Origin: Dyadobacter chenhuakuii
GTDB taxonomy: Bacteria; Bacteroidota; Bacteroidia; Cytophagales; Spirosomataceae
Assembly (NCBI RefSeq): GCF_023821985.2
Contig: NZ_CP098805.1
Location: 2,790,001-2,854,000 of the forward strand
Direction of reading: 5' to 3'
DNA: 64,000 nucleotides
Part shown: positions 6,181-15,823 of the stretch, piece by piece
How positions within the stretch are numbered: position 1 is the stretch's first letter
Layout: each line of letters opens with the position of its first letter
Notes under the pieces: generated by a model
What the model saw: only the letters and a program-made list of their open reading frames with translations
Database searches by the model: none
Told to the model about the DNA's origin: nothing
Position numbers and translations under genes: made by a program

Positions 6181-7281
6181 ATGACATTTATAAAAGAAAT
6201 TATTCAGGTTCTCGAACAACTTGCTCCGCCAGCCTATCAGGAAAGTTACGATAATGCCGGATTAATCGTAGGATCAGGCCAGGTTGAGGTCTCCGGCATA
6301 TTACTGACGCTGGATGTGACTGAGGAAGTGGTTGCCGAGGCAATCGACCGGAATTGCAACCTGATTGTAGCGCATCACCCCATAGTTTTTAAAGGACTGA
6401 AAAAACTGAACGGCAAAAATTATGTGGAACGGACTGTGCTGAAAGCCATCAAAAACGATATTGCCATTTATGCAACCCACACCAACCTCGACCACGTTAC
6501 CAACGGCGTAAACTGGCAAATCGCAAACTTGCTTGGATTGGAAAATATCCGTGTCCTCGCGCCGAAAAAGCAGATTTTGTCCAAACTGACATTCTTCTCG
6601 CCAGTCGCAAACACGCAACCCATTCTTAACGCGCTTCACGATGCGGGCGCAGGGAACATTGGCAATTATTCAAATTGCAGTTTCAAAACAGAAGGAACAG
6701 GAACATTCAGGCCGAACGCTGCGGCCAATCCGGTCATCGGCAAAAATGGCGAGCAGGAGGAAGTGAGGGAACATAGGGCTGAACTCATTTTTCCTTCCTA
6801 CCTGGAATCCCAGATCCTTCGTGCACTGCGGCAGGCGCATCCTTATGAAGAAGTGGCCTATTATCTATCCTCGCTGGAAAACGAAAACCAGGAAGTGGGC
6901 GCGGGTGCGTATGGCGAATTGCCGGAGCCCGTCGAAACGGAAGCATTTCTGCATTTGCTAAAAGAAAAAATGAATTTGCATGTGATCAAGCATACCAAAC
7001 CGGTGAGAAATGCGGTCCAGCGGATTGCTGTTTGCGGAGGGGCCGGCAGTTTTTTATTGCCGAACGCGATTGGGGCCGGTGCAGATATCTTTGTAACCGC
7101 CGACTACAAGTACCACGAGTTTTTCGATGCAGAAAACAGTATTATGATCTGCGATATCGGACATTACGAGAGCGAAGTGTTTACGAAAAATTTACTGTAT
7201 AACTATTTATCGGGAAAATTCCCTAATTTTGCACTCTGTTTGTCAGAAGTCAATACCAATCCGGTACGATATTTTGTTTAA
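6181..7281 (+). CDS. NIF3-family dinuclear metal protein (YqfO-like)
   Basis: 366 aa, typical of the long NIF3/DUF34 form with a CutA-like domain inserted in the middle. Metal ligands are visible in IVAHHPIVF and THTNLDHV near the N terminus and in the C-terminal part near YHEFFDAENSI and ICDIGHYESE. Members form toroidal hexamers binding two metal ions per subunit; the name GTP cyclohydrolase I type 2 is often attached, but the real role is uncertain (metal insertion or nucleotide repair have been proposed). It is followed 43 bases later by the zinc-ribbon coiled-coil gene, a pairing common in Bacteroidota. Confidence 0.9.
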   Translation: MTFIKEIIQVLEQLAPPAYQESYDNAGLIVGSGQVEVSGILLTLDVTEEVVAEAIDRNCNLIVAHHPIVFKGLKKLNGKNYVERTVLKAIKNDIAIYATHTNLDHVTNGVNWQIANLLGLENIRVLAPKKQILSKLTFFSPVANTQPILNALHDAGAGNIGNYSNCSFKTEGTGTFRPNAAANPVIGKNGEQEEVREHRAELIFPSYLESQILRALRQAHPYEEVAYYLSSLENENQEVGAGAYGELPEPVETEAFLHLLKEKMNLHVIKHTKPVRNAVQRIAVCGGAGSFLLPNAIGAGADIFVTADYKYHEFFDAENSIMICDIGHYESEVFTKNLLYNYLSGKFPNFALCLSEVNTNPVRYFV

Positions 7282-7323
7282 ACCTTCACTTTACGCATTG
7301 AAACAAGTCCATTAAAGACATAC

Positions 7324-8070
7324 ATGGAAAACACAATCGCACAAAAATTAGACGCTCTCCTGAAATTGCAGGAAATTGATTCAAGCCTTGACGAAATACT
7401 GAAAACGCGTGGTGATCTTCCTGAGGAAGTACGGGATCTGGAAGATGAAATTATTGGCTTTGAAACACGTTTAGGCAAGTTTAGAAGTGAAATCGCCAAC
7501 CTGAACTCTGAGATCGACAATTTCAAGAACGCTCAGAAAGAAGGTGAAAAACTGATCAAAAAATACAAGGATCAGCAAATGAATGTTCGCAACAACCGTG
7601 AGTATGATGCGATCACCAAAGAAATTGAATTGCAAGAGCTTGATATGCAATTGGCTGATAAGAAAATCAACGAAGCCAAAGCCCGTATCCGCCTGATCGA
7701 AGATGACGCAAATCGCGCGGAGTCCGTTTTAAATGAAAGAAACGAAGATTTGAAAGCGAAAAAAGGCGAATTGAACGTCATTACAAGCGAAAGTGAAGCT
7801 GAGGAAAAAGCACTGATCGTAGAGAGAGAAAAGCATGTCAAGAAAATCGAGGACCGCTTATTGAAATCTTATCAGAAAATCCGTGATAACTCAATGAATG
7901 GTCTGGCTGTCGTGCACGTGTCACGCGGTGCTTGCGGAGGATGTTTCAGCATCGTTCCCCCACAACGCCAGGCTGATATCCGTGAACGCAAAAAACTGAT
8001 TGTTTGCGAACATTGCGGACGTATCCTTGCAGACGTCGAAAGTGTTGAGCCTGTTCATCAGCGCAGATAA
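7324..8070 (+). CDS. Zinc-ribbon coiled-coil protein (CT398-like)
   Basis: 248 aa. Residues about 10-185 are a continuous charged coiled coil rich in E, K, R and D. The C-terminal 50 residues form a C4 zinc ribbon: ACGGC near 203 and CEHCGRIL near 229. The domain order matches the CT398 family, a hairpin coiled coil with a zinc-binding head that may act on nucleic acids or in secretion/flagellar systems; the role here is unknown. It is downstream of the NIF3 gene and followed by a clear terminator. Confidence 0.9.
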   Translation: MENTIAQKLDALLKLQEIDSSLDEILKTRGDLPEEVRDLEDEIIGFETRLGKFRSEIANLNSEIDNFKNAQKEGEKLIKKYKDQQMNVRNNREYDAITKEIELQELDMQLADKKINEAKARIRLIEDDANRAESVLNERNEDLKAKKGELNVITSESEAEEKALIVEREKHVKKIEDRLLKSYQKIRDNSMNGLAVVHVSRGACGGCFSIVPPQRQADIRERKKLIVCEHCGRILADVESVEPVHQRR

Positions 8071-8091
8071 CATTCCATATAAAAGATTAAG

Positions 8092-8120
8092 AGGTTGTCT
8101 TACCCGGACAACCTTTTTTT
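8092..8120 (+). terminator. Terminator after zinc-ribbon gene
   Basis: AGGTTGTC (8092-8099) pairs perfectly with GACAACCT (8107-8114) around a 7-base loop, followed by a run of Ts to 8120. It ends the NIF3/zinc-ribbon unit. Confidence 0.85.
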
Positions 8121-8134
8121 ATGTGCTTACAAAG

Positions 8135-9670
8135 ATGAATTGGAAAAGTAACTGGCATATTTCCGTAACTGCATTCCTGCGGCAAGCAATGCTGGCTTTG
8201 CTGCTTGCATGCGCTTTCTCCGTGCAAGCCGAAGACTTACAATATGACGTTATCTTTACCCCAAAGCTTCAGAAAGCCTATTTTGACATTCAAAAATTGC
8301 GTTTACCATCTGCCCGGGCATTAATCAATGCGGAACGCAACACGGAAAAAACCAACGCATTTATTCCCTATCTGGACAATTATGCTGACCTGCATTATTT
8401 ACTGATTTCCGAGGATAAAGAGGCTTATAAGGAATTGTCACAGCTTGAAAATCCCCGTTTACAGGCGATTGGAAATCTGCCGGATAATTCTCCTTACAAA
8501 CGTTTTCTGCAAGCCGAGATACGCCTGCATTGGGCATTTGCCAAGCTTAAATTTGGAAATGAAGTCAGTGGATCGTGGGAAATTATCAAGGCTTATAAGC
8601 TTTTGGAAGAGAACCGAAAACGCTTTCCCGATTTCCTTCCCACATTAAAATCACTAGGGCTTTTACATGTCCTAATTGGCTCTATTCCAGAAAACTATGG
8701 ATGGGTAGCCAAAATTCTGGGCTTAAAAGGCAACATTCAAAATGGGATCAACGAGTTGCGCATTGTTGAAAAAGAGGTGCCTTTTTTCAAACAGGAGGCC
8801 GAGCTGATCGACTTACTATTGCACGCCTACACATTACAACTCTCCCCTGCCCAGCAAACGCGCCTGCGGCAGTGGCCCAAGCAACAGCCGGATAACCTCC
8901 TGATCCATTTCTTTGCAACAACTGTCCTGATGAAGGAAGGTAAGAGCGATGAAGCAGCACAGTTCCTTGCCGACGCACCTTCCGGAGATCCGTACATTTC
9001 CTTCCCTTTTTTGGAATATTTAAAGGGGGAAATCAGCTTACAAAAGGGTAATTATAAGCAAGCTGGTGAGCATTATACATCATTTTTGAAGCAATATAAC
9101 GGCTTCAACTACATCAAAGACAGCAATCTTAAACTGTTTATGTCGCACTGGCTTAATGATGAGGACCAGCAAGCGAATGTTTATATTAAAAAAGTTAAGG
9201 CAGCCGGCAGTGCAATCATCGAAGCCGATCAACTTGCGGAACGGATTGCGGCAGAATTCCTGTCCGGAAAAATAAGTCCACGTCAAAAAATCCTTTACAA
9301 AGCACGATACGCGACGGACGGAGGCTATCTGAAAACTGCTTCATCGCTGATGGAAACGGTTACCGAAAAATCATTCATATCGACCGAAGAGAAAGCGGAA
9401 TTTAATTACAGGAAAGGAAGGATTCTTCAAAAATCGGGTCAGGCTGCGGCTGCAATTCCCTATTACAACAGGGCACTTACCATCGCACAGCAAGAGGCCG
9501 CTGGCTTTGGAGCAGCCTCTGCGTTGCAGCTGGGCTATATTTTCCTAGAAAAAAATGACAAGCCCAACGCCATTGCTCACTTCAAGAAAGCAATGGCATT
9601 CAAGAAACACGAATACAAAAACAGCATTGACAATAAGGCCCGCGCCGCGCTCACTACGCTAGGCCAATAA
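8135..9670 (+). CDS. Periplasmic tetratricopeptide-repeat protein
   Basis: 511 aa from the ATG at 8135 (MNWKSNW); the open frame begins earlier but overlaps the preceding gene and terminator, and this start places a signal peptide (MLALLLACAFSVQA) correctly. The body is all-helical. Clear TPR units occur near the C terminus (AEFNYRKGRILQKSGQAAAA, then ALQLGYIFLEKNDKPNAIAH), with more divergent ones before. Such proteins serve as scaffolds; no partner is evident. It lies between two core genes and seems to be transcribed separately. Confidence 0.75.
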   Translation: MNWKSNWHISVTAFLRQAMLALLLACAFSVQAEDLQYDVIFTPKLQKAYFDIQKLRLPSARALINAERNTEKTNAFIPYLDNYADLHYLLISEDKEAYKELSQLENPRLQAIGNLPDNSPYKRFLQAEIRLHWAFAKLKFGNEVSGSWEIIKAYKLLEENRKRFPDFLPTLKSLGLLHVLIGSIPENYGWVAKILGLKGNIQNGINELRIVEKEVPFFKQEAELIDLLLHAYTLQLSPAQQTRLRQWPKQQPDNLLIHFFATTVLMKEGKSDEAAQFLADAPSGDPYISFPFLEYLKGEISLQKGNYKQAGEHYTSFLKQYNGFNYIKDSNLKLFMSHWLNDEDQQANVYIKKVKAAGSAIIEADQLAERIAAEFLSGKISPRQKILYKARYATDGGYLKTASSLMETVTEKSFISTEEKAEFNYRKGRILQKSGQAAAAIPYYNRALTIAQQEAAGFGAASALQLGYIFLEKNDKPNAIAHFKKAMAFKKHEYKNSIDNKARAALTTLGQ

Positions 9671-9728
9671 TTTTTTGTGACCATTCTCCCGTAGCCACGT
9701 CTAAAAGGGAAAGTCATCTATTTCCTTT

Positions 9729-10433
9729 ATGTCAAAAAACGGATTCAAAAACCCTCTGAAAATTTTAAGCTGGTCTGAGGAAGACCGCCCGCGTGAAAAA
9801 TTCGTGCACAAAGGCAGGACCGCGCTGTCCGATGCAGAACTGATCGCCATCCTTATCGGATCCGGAACGCCTAGCATGTCCGCAGTGGACCTCGCAAAAA
9901 TCATCATGCAAACTTGCGGCGATAACATTAACGAACTTGCAAAGGCTACTGTCAACGATTTAAAAAAGCATCCCGGGATTGGCGAAGCGAAGGCGATCGC
10001 GGTGCTGGCGGCGCTGGAACTCGGCCGCAGGCGAAATGACCTCATAGGCAAGCAAAAACGGAAAATCACGAGCTCGAAATGTGTGTATGAGGAAATGAAG
10101 CAGTATTTGCTGGACAAGCCCAATGAGGAATTCTGGATCATCCTCTTAAACCGGGCGAACCAGGTGATGCGGTGCGTTCAGATCAGTGTTGGCGGGGTTT
10201 CAAGCACGTCGGTGGACGTTAAAGTAATTTTCAAACTGGCCGTAGACAACCTGGCCAGCTCGGTCATTTTGGTCCATAATCACCCGTCGGGCCAGCTTGT
10301 GCCGAGCAAAGCCGATACCGCACTTACATTACAAATAAAAGAGGCAGGCCGATTGCTCGACATGCCAGTTCTGGATCATATGATCTTTACAGATAACGGT
10401 TATTACAGCTTTATGGATGCCGGTGAAATGTGA
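9729..10433 (+). CDS. radC: RadC family JAB-domain protein
   Basis: 234 aa. An N-terminal helix-hairpin-helix region (residues about 30-105, with HPGIGEAKAIAVLAALELGR) is followed by the JAB/MPN-type metalloprotease-like domain. The zinc ligands are His183, His185 and Asp196 in HNHPSGQLVPSKAD. Despite the name, a direct role in DNA repair is doubtful; the family is widespread in core genomes. The gene converges with the DUF3298-type lipoprotein gene, their stop codons being adjacent. Confidence 0.92.
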   Translation: MSKNGFKNPLKILSWSEEDRPREKFVHKGRTALSDAELIAILIGSGTPSMSAVDLAKIIMQTCGDNINELAKATVNDLKKHPGIGEAKAIAVLAALELGRRRNDLIGKQKRKITSSKCVYEEMKQYLLDKPNEEFWIILLNRANQVMRCVQISVGGVSSTSVDVKVIFKLAVDNLASSVILVHNHPSGQLVPSKADTALTLQIKEAGRLLDMPVLDHMIFTDNGYYSFMDAGEM

Positions 10434-11249
10434 TCAGAAAACCTTATCGCGGTGAATCACGCCATTCAGCTCGGCGTAAGGAATCGTAAAATGAATGGCC
10501 CCGCGTGCATATGCGGCAATTTCGTAGGGATTGTAATAAAACAAAATTCCGTCAGGCGTGAACACGTAAGCAACGGGAAGTACAAACTTGTGATTCAGCA
10601 GGAAATAACCTGCCTCTTCCAGGTCAGTTTCCGCGCTTAGCTTTTCTGTTTTTCTGAATGCCTTGTCAACCAGGCTTAGCAGCTTGGTAGAATCGGAAAT
10701 AAAGTCTTTCATCTCAATTTCGGCTCCTGTTTTTGTATTAAAAGCATGGTATGAACGGAATGTATTGGGATGAGCGCCTCCGGTGAAAGCGTAATGATCG
10801 AGCTGGTAAAACAAGATTTTAGATGTAGAAAAAACCGTGTCGCCTTTCAGCTCCACTTCCCAGCAACCAGGAGCGTCGGGAAAATCCTTTTTGAAGTCGT
10901 TGTAGTTTTTCTCAAAAACTTCAAAGGCGCTTTTAATGCTTTTCCCTGCTTCCGGGTTTGCGGCAATGCTGGCCGAATCTCCATAAGAGTTGATTCTTTG
11001 AAGAGATTTCTGTGTTAATGTCGTCCGGATTGCCTTGGCAGCCTCGCTGGAATCGGACGGCTCCCATAAATTGAGTTTGATGGAAATGCCTTTGCTATTA
11101 ACCGTGTCACAACCTCCAAACTGTGAACTTACTTTGCTGCCAACGAGTTTTTGCTGACCGCCTTCCGAATTTTCCCGCTCGCCGGAACGATTACAGGCCG
11201 TAAAAAATGACATAGCCAGCAGGAAAGCACCAATTTTAATCAAATGCAT
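10434..11249 (-). CDS. Lipoprotein with DUF4163/DUF3298 (RsiV-like) domains
   Basis: 271 aa. The N terminus is a lipoprotein signal with lipobox FTAC at about residues 16-19. The middle matches the PdaC/RsiV N-terminal pattern (substrate-binding-like fold), and the C-terminal part has YQLDHYAFTGGAHPNTFRSY and TKTGAEIEMKDFI, typical of DUF3298. In Gram-positives these domains sense lysozyme in the anti-sigma factor RsiV; here the protein is an unlinked envelope lipoprotein with no sigma factor nearby. It lies 28 bases downstream of the LytTR regulator gene and may be the last gene of that operon. Confidence 0.8.
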   Translation of the reverse strand: MHLIKIGAFLLAMSFFTACNRSGERENSEGGQQKLVGSKVSSQFGGCDTVNSKGISIKLNLWEPSDSSEAAKAIRTTLTQKSLQRINSYGDSASIAANPEAGKSIKSAFEVFEKNYNDFKKDFPDAPGCWEVELKGDTVFSTSKILFYQLDHYAFTGGAHPNTFRSYHAFNTKTGAEIEMKDFISDSTKLLSLVDKAFRKTEKLSAETDLEEAGYFLLNHKFVLPVAYVFTPDGILFYYNPYEIAAYARGAIHFTIPYAELNGVIHRDKVF

Positions 11250-11277
11250 TATATTTTCGATGAAATGGGAAAAGCAA

Positions 11278-12012
11278 TTATAAACTCATCAGCTCCTTAA
11301 ACCGGATGGCCTGACGGCGCGAGATCTCGATTTTGTCGCCGCCTTGCAGCGTAACAAGCAGTCCGCCGCTAAACCAGGGTTCTATTTTTTCGATCCAGTG
11401 CAGGTTTATAATGTGCTTGCGATTGGCGCGGAAGTAAGTGTTGGGTTCCAGCCGCTCTTCCAGATTGTTCAGCGATTTCAAGACCAAAGGCTTTTGATCA
11501 TCAAAATGCAGGCGAACGTAATTTCCCATGGATTCAAAAAGGCGGATCTTGCCCAGTTTTACAAACCAGCATTTCTCACCGTCTTTCACGAACACCTGAT
11601 CATTCTCGCCAAGCACTTTTTCTGCACGTTCATGCGCCTGGGCAGGTGCCTCCGGCTGCGCCTGATTTTCCTCGATGCGATGAATTGTATCCTTTAAACG
11701 CTCAGAATCAATTGGTTTTAACAAATAATCTAGTGCATTGAACTCAAATGCTTTGATCGCATATTCATCATAAGCAGTTGTAAAAATCACCTCCGGGCTT
11801 TTTCCCTCGATGGACGAAAGCAATTCGAAACCATTTTTGCCTGGCATCTGAATGTCCAGGAACAGCAGTTCCGGCTGTAATTCTTCAATCATTACCAAAG
11901 CCTCTTCCGCATTGGCCGCTTCCCCTACAATGTCAATCTTGGTATAAGGTTCCAGCAATCTTTTCAATTCGTTTCTTGCAAGGCGTTCGTCGTCGACAAT
12001 AAGAGTCCTCAT
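11278..12012 (-). CDS. LytTR-type response regulator
   Basis: 244 aa: receiver domain (residues 1-120) with the acidic pocket MRTLIVDDERL, phosphoacceptor Asp in LFLDIQMPGKNGFELL, and the conserved Lys in YLLKPID; then a LytTR DNA-binding domain (about 140-244) with YFRANRKHIINLHWIEKIEP. It is 48 bases downstream of the histidine kinase gene, forming a LytS/LytR-type pair. Such pairs in Bacteroidota control nearby transport or envelope genes; the target is not evident, though the lipoprotein downstream is a candidate. Confidence 0.92.
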   Translation of the reverse strand: MRTLIVDDERLARNELKRLLEPYTKIDIVGEAANAEEALVMIEELQPELLFLDIQMPGKNGFELLSSIEGKSPEVIFTTAYDEYAIKAFEFNALDYLLKPIDSERLKDTIHRIEENQAQPEAPAQAHERAEKVLGENDQVFVKDGEKCWFVKLGKIRLFESMGNYVRLHFDDQKPLVLKSLNNLEERLEPNTYFRANRKHIINLHWIEKIEPWFSGGLLVTLQGGDKIEISRRQAIRFKELMSL

Positions 12013-12060
12013 AACAGGTCAGTTAGGAATTAAATGAAGTTTAATAATTGATGTAAGCTG

Positions 12061-13128
12061 TCAGTTGCGTTTCCCTGTCTCCTCACCCACCATCATCACG
12101 CCTTCCGACAACATTGGAATCCTTACTTCGGAGCAAACCACGTCTTGTTTCTCCTGAAAAATGCGGAAGGCTGCGCCCTTACCATATAAAATAGACAGCC
12201 GCTCGGCCGTGTTCTTCAAACCAACGCCTCCCGAATCCGTGTTACCCAGATTTCCCGAGTTAAGAATGGTAATAATCAGCAGCTCGTTTGCAATTTCCGA
12301 TTTTACATCGATAAATCCACCACCCATTTCCTTTGAAACGCCATGCTTAATGCCGTTTTCGACCAAAGTTTGGAGCATCATAGGTGGGACCTGCCAGTAA
12401 ATGGCTTGCGGATCTGTTGCTATGGAGTAACGTAGACGATCTTCATAGCGGACCTTTTCAAGTTCCAGATAATCTTCAACAGTTCTCAGTTCTTCTTGTA
12501 AATCAACCGTTTTGCGTCTGTCGGCCAGTAAAGAATTTCGTAAAATATTGGATAACTGTGTGATACTGAGCTGTGCTTTTTTAGGATCTTCATACACCAG
12601 TGCGCGGATGCTGTTCAATGCATTGAATGTAAAATGCGGGTTCAACTGTGAACGGAGGACCTTCGCCTCTGCTTCCCGCATGGACATTTTCAGCATGATC
12701 TTCTCATATCCGGCAAGCCTTGTTTGCTCTATATAATGATAAACCGTGTAAGACAAGATCCAGGCAAGAAGGTTTTTGCACCAGTTGGCGTAGTAACCCC
12801 AGAAAACAAGCGGCTGATTCAGTAAATTTTGTTCAAGCACTTTCCTGTCCATCGGCTGATTGACCAGTGTCATAATCAGTCCCAATAACAAAACGGAGCC
12901 GATCACGCGCAATGAAAGCCGCGGAAGCGGTAAAGAAGACCAGTTCCATTTCCGGATCACAAGCCTGTACACGTGCGTGAGGCAAATGCCTAAAAGAATG
13001 TTGGCTAATGCTGTGTAAAATACTCCGACTTCAAAACCAAATTCAAGCGCATAAGGCACATACTCGAACATGATCAGTAAGGTCCAGCCGAGAATTTGTA
13101 ACGTCCAATAAGTACGTTTTTTGGACAT
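12061..13128 (-). CDS. LytS-type membrane sensor histidine kinase
   Basis: 355 aa from the ATG at 13128 (MSKKRTYW); the longer frame upstream lacks typical start features. Four predicted membrane helices occupy residues about 8-140. Then comes the His_kinase domain with the phosphoacceptor His in LRSQLNPHFTFNALNSIRAL, and an HATPase region with LVENGIKHGVSKEMGG. There is no recognisable extracellular sensor domain, so the membrane part may sense directly. It is encoded just upstream of its response regulator. Confidence 0.9.
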   Translation of the reverse strand: MSKKRTYWTLQILGWTLLIMFEYVPYALEFGFEVGVFYTALANILLGICLTHVYRLVIRKWNWSSLPLPRLSLRVIGSVLLLGLIMTLVNQPMDRKVLEQNLLNQPLVFWGYYANWCKNLLAWILSYTVYHYIEQTRLAGYEKIMLKMSMREAEAKVLRSQLNPHFTFNALNSIRALVYEDPKKAQLSITQLSNILRNSLLADRRKTVDLQEELRTVEDYLELEKVRYEDRLRYSIATDPQAIYWQVPPMMLQTLVENGIKHGVSKEMGGGFIDVKSEIANELLIITILNSGNLGNTDSGGVGLKNTAERLSILYGKGAAFRIFQEKQDVVCSEVRIPMLSEGVMMVGEETGKRN

Positions 13129-13232
13129 AAAGTTTTTTCTGTTGTGCTGCTTGAACTTTGGCAAATGTATCCCTGTGAACTGCACCTCAGTTCACAAATA
13201 CACCAAAGGAAACGAATGTACACAAACGGTTT

Positions 13233-13877
13233 TTACAAAGTTTGAGGAATTTCTAGGGACAACAGGTGGGTAATGTTGTTGGCCACTTCCAGCTCAAACT
13301 TCCCTGTGTCGTAAGAATAGTTGATTTTGTACAAACACAGGTTACTATGCTCGTAATCATCCATATTAACAAGAGGCTGATTGAAAAGCGTGGTAAGCAG
13401 CACCCGCATGGCGCGGCCGTGCATGGCAATCAGGATATTTCTTTCGTGCGGCCGGGACAGAATGGTCTCGATCACCGGGATCTGGCGCTCGCGCACCTGC
13501 AAAGGACTTTCTCCTTCTTCTGCCGCAAGATCAACCTGACCGTTTTTCCAGGCAGTGACCAGCTCGCGGTAATAGTTGTTATCACCCGTGTTCGGTTCGC
13601 GGCCTTCGCGGTTTCCCCAGGAGATCTCGTTCAGCCCTGCATAACTTTCATGAGGGATACCAAGCCTGATGAACCCACGAACTGTTTGATGTGTTCGTTT
13701 TAAATTAGAGGTGTAAATTTTATCAAAAGGAACATGTTGATAAGCATTAAAAAAAGCGGCAGCCTGGGCTTCGCCCCATTCATTCAGCAAGGAATCAACA
13801 CCGCTTCCCTGAACCACTCCCCTGCGGTTAAAATCTGTTTCACCGTGACGAATGAGGTAGATAGACTTTCTTTTCAA
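13233..13877 (-). CDS. Histidine phosphatase family protein
   Basis: 214 aa with the RHG motif near the N terminus (IYLIRHGETDFNRRGVVQG), the second catalytic His in NILIAMHGRAMRVLL, and Arg in SNLKRTHQTV. It could be a phosphoglycerate-mutase-like phosphatase acting on sugar phosphates or a nucleotide or cofactor. The family has no single substrate, and the neighbours (a two-component pair and menaquinone genes) do not settle it. Confidence 0.88.
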   Translation of the reverse strand: MKRKSIYLIRHGETDFNRRGVVQGSGVDSLLNEWGEAQAAAFFNAYQHVPFDKIYTSNLKRTHQTVRGFIRLGIPHESYAGLNEISWGNREGREPNTGDNNYYRELVTAWKNGQVDLAAEEGESPLQVRERQIPVIETILSRPHERNILIAMHGRAMRVLLTTLFNQPLVNMDDYEHSNLCLYKINYSYDTGKFELEVANNITHLLSLEIPQTL

Positions 13878-13899
13878 AATAATAGGATTTTTTAAATAT

Positions 13900-13907
13900 T
13901 AATTTTG
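13900..13907 (+). promoter_or_regulatory. -7 box for thioesterase/menF operon
   Basis: TAATTTTG fits TAnnTTTG and lies 55 bases upstream of the thioesterase ATG; no good TTG is present at the usual spacing. Confidence 0.45.
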
Positions 13908-13962
13908 CAAATACCTTGTTTTTAACCTTTACAGCAGATACAAATTTATACAATTTTTAGAT

Positions 13963-14388
13963 ATGTTCACCAGATCCATTACGTTAGATGCACTTCATTC
14001 TTTTAGTCAGAATACAATTTCCAACCATCTCGGAATCGAGTTCACAGAAATTGGGAATGATTATATAACTGCAAGAATGCCAGTGGACAAGCGTACGCAT
14101 CAACCATTTGGAATTTTACACGGCGGCGCATCTGTTGTTCTGGCAGAGACATTGGGCAGCATTGCATCATTTCTTTGTCTGCCCGACCCTGATAAACAAC
14201 ATGCGGTGGGTCTGGAGATTAATGCAAATCATATCCGGTCTGCCAGGGCGGGTTTCGTCTACGGAACTGTGCGGCCGATCCACCTGGGCAGGACAACTCA
14301 CATTTGGGACATTCAAATCACCAATGAAGAAAGAAAGTTGGTATGTATCAGCCGCCTGACAGTTGCTATTGTGAATGCCGACCGCTGA
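13963..14388 (+). CDS. Hotdog-fold thioesterase (likely DHNA-CoA thioesterase)
   Basis: 141 aa, PaaI/4HBT family. The motif HQPFGILHGGASVVLAETLGS contains the helix-capping HGG and catalytic Glu typical of the 1,4-dihydroxy-2-naphthoyl-CoA thioesterase/YbgC-like subgroup. It begins an operon with the isochorismate synthase gene (45-base gap), which points to menaquinone biosynthesis: release of DHNA from its CoA ester. The context supports this substrate but does not prove it. Confidence 0.85.
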   Translation: MFTRSITLDALHSFSQNTISNHLGIEFTEIGNDYITARMPVDKRTHQPFGILHGGASVVLAETLGSIASFLCLPDPDKQHAVGLEINANHIRSARAGFVYGTVRPIHLGRTTHIWDIQITNEERKLVCISRLTVAIVNADR

Positions 14389-14433
14389 CATTATTTTGCA
14401 GGAAAATAACCTAACGATTAGATTAAAGACTAA

Positions 14434-15681
14434 ATGCTTTCAGTACAAACCGACACACGACTTTCCATATTTGAGGGATTACAGGTTGAGGAGCTTTGGA
14501 CAGCATCCAGACAATTGGGATTTCCGTCGGCATTATGGAGATTACCGCACAGGAATGAAATTCAGCTGCTGATTTCGGTTCGGGACGGAATCCGAAAATG
14601 TCAGCCTGAGCTCGAAAAACTCTCAGCCGGCTTCGTCGTAAGCAACTTTCATTGGGAAACCGATCAGGAGGTGCTGTTTCTGGAAGGCGACATTATTCTG
14701 ACTTTTTCTGACGATAATAGTATAAAAGACATTGAAAATAACGTCAGCGAGGAACATCCGGATGTGATAAAGCTGGTAACGCTGGCCACTGAAATTGCCA
14801 AAGATGCCAATCCGCATGCCTATCACAATGCTATTGCTATCAACGATTTACCGGATCTGAATGCCCGCGACCGTTTTAAAAGGACGGTCGAGTTGGCTGT
14901 ATCTGCTATCCGCCAGGGCCAGTTTAAAAAAGTAGTATTATCCAGAACAAAGGACTTAGCCTATTCTGAAAACTTTCAGCCCGCCAAAGCATTCTGCAAG
15001 CTGGCAAAAGTATATCCGCATGCATTTGTTTCGCTGGTTAACCTGCCCGATCAGAATGAGTTATGGCTTGGGGCGAGTCCGGAGGCATTGGTACGCCAGG
15101 ATTCTAATGGCACTTTCAGGACAATGTCGCTCGCGGGAACGCAGAATGCGCGGAATGAAGCTGGTGAGCTTATCCCGAAGTTTGATATTCGCTGGGGCGA
15201 AAAGGAGATTGAAGAACATGCGCTGGTTAGCCGTTACATTGTGGAATGTTTCAAGAAAATCCGCTTCCGGGAATACACGGAGACCGGCCCTAAAACAGTT
15301 CTGGCCGGTAATTTATATCATTTAAGGACTGATTTTGAAGTGGACACGGCGACATTGAACTTCCCTGAGCTCGCGTCTGTGATGCTTAAACTCCTGCACC
15401 CGACCTCTGCGGTTTGCGGCGTGCCCAAACTTCCCAGCCTGCAATTCCTTACCGAGATCGAAGGCTATGACCGCTCATTTTATAGTGGCTTTATCGGGCC
15501 GGCACAAGTGGGCGGCGATACAAATCTTTTTGTAAACCTGCGGACGGTGAGGTTTAAAGATGGAAAAGCAACATTTTTCGCGGGTGCCGGCATCACCGAA
15601 GATTCCGTTCCTGAGCGGGAATGGGAAGAAACGGAGATGAAATGTGATACACTTCTGAAAGTAATTGCGCAGGAATTCTAA
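14434..15681 (+). CDS. menF: Isochorismate synthase
   Basis: 415 aa of the chorismate-utilizing family. The conserved C-terminal half has LSRTKDLAY, WLGASPEALVRQD, MSLAGTQNARN, LHPTSAVCGVPK and FYSGFIGPAQVGGDTNLFVNLRT, with ligands for Mg2+ and chorismate. It converts chorismate to isochorismate, the first step to menaquinone (the main quinone of Bacteroidota). A siderophore role (entC) is possible but unlikely without other siderophore genes. Its operon partner is a DHNA-CoA thioesterase-like gene. Confidence 0.9.
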   Translation: MLSVQTDTRLSIFEGLQVEELWTASRQLGFPSALWRLPHRNEIQLLISVRDGIRKCQPELEKLSAGFVVSNFHWETDQEVLFLEGDIILTFSDDNSIKDIENNVSEEHPDVIKLVTLATEIAKDANPHAYHNAIAINDLPDLNARDRFKRTVELAVSAIRQGQFKKVVLSRTKDLAYSENFQPAKAFCKLAKVYPHAFVSLVNLPDQNELWLGASPEALVRQDSNGTFRTMSLAGTQNARNEAGELIPKFDIRWGEKEIEEHALVSRYIVECFKKIRFREYTETGPKTVLAGNLYHLRTDFEVDTATLNFPELASVMLKLLHPTSAVCGVPKLPSLQFLTEIEGYDRSFYSGFIGPAQVGGDTNLFVNLRTVRFKDGKATFFAGAGITEDSVPEREWEETEMKCDTLLKVIAQEF

Positions 15682-15746
15682 AAATATATTTTCTGCTATT
15701 AAACTTTTATAGTAGAAAAAAGTCCAATAGGTTTTAGATTAATATA

Positions 15747-15754
15747 TAATTTTG
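15747..15754 (+). promoter_or_regulatory. -7 box for RND efflux operon
   Basis: TAATTTTG lies 70 bases upstream of the adaptor ATG. No TTG is seen at the usual distance, so strength is uncertain. Confidence 0.45.
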
Positions 15755-15823
15755 GGAAAGACCCGAATTTCGATATTATTAACAACAACGCCCCCTAAAC
15801 CAAAGCTCTGGAATTATTATTTT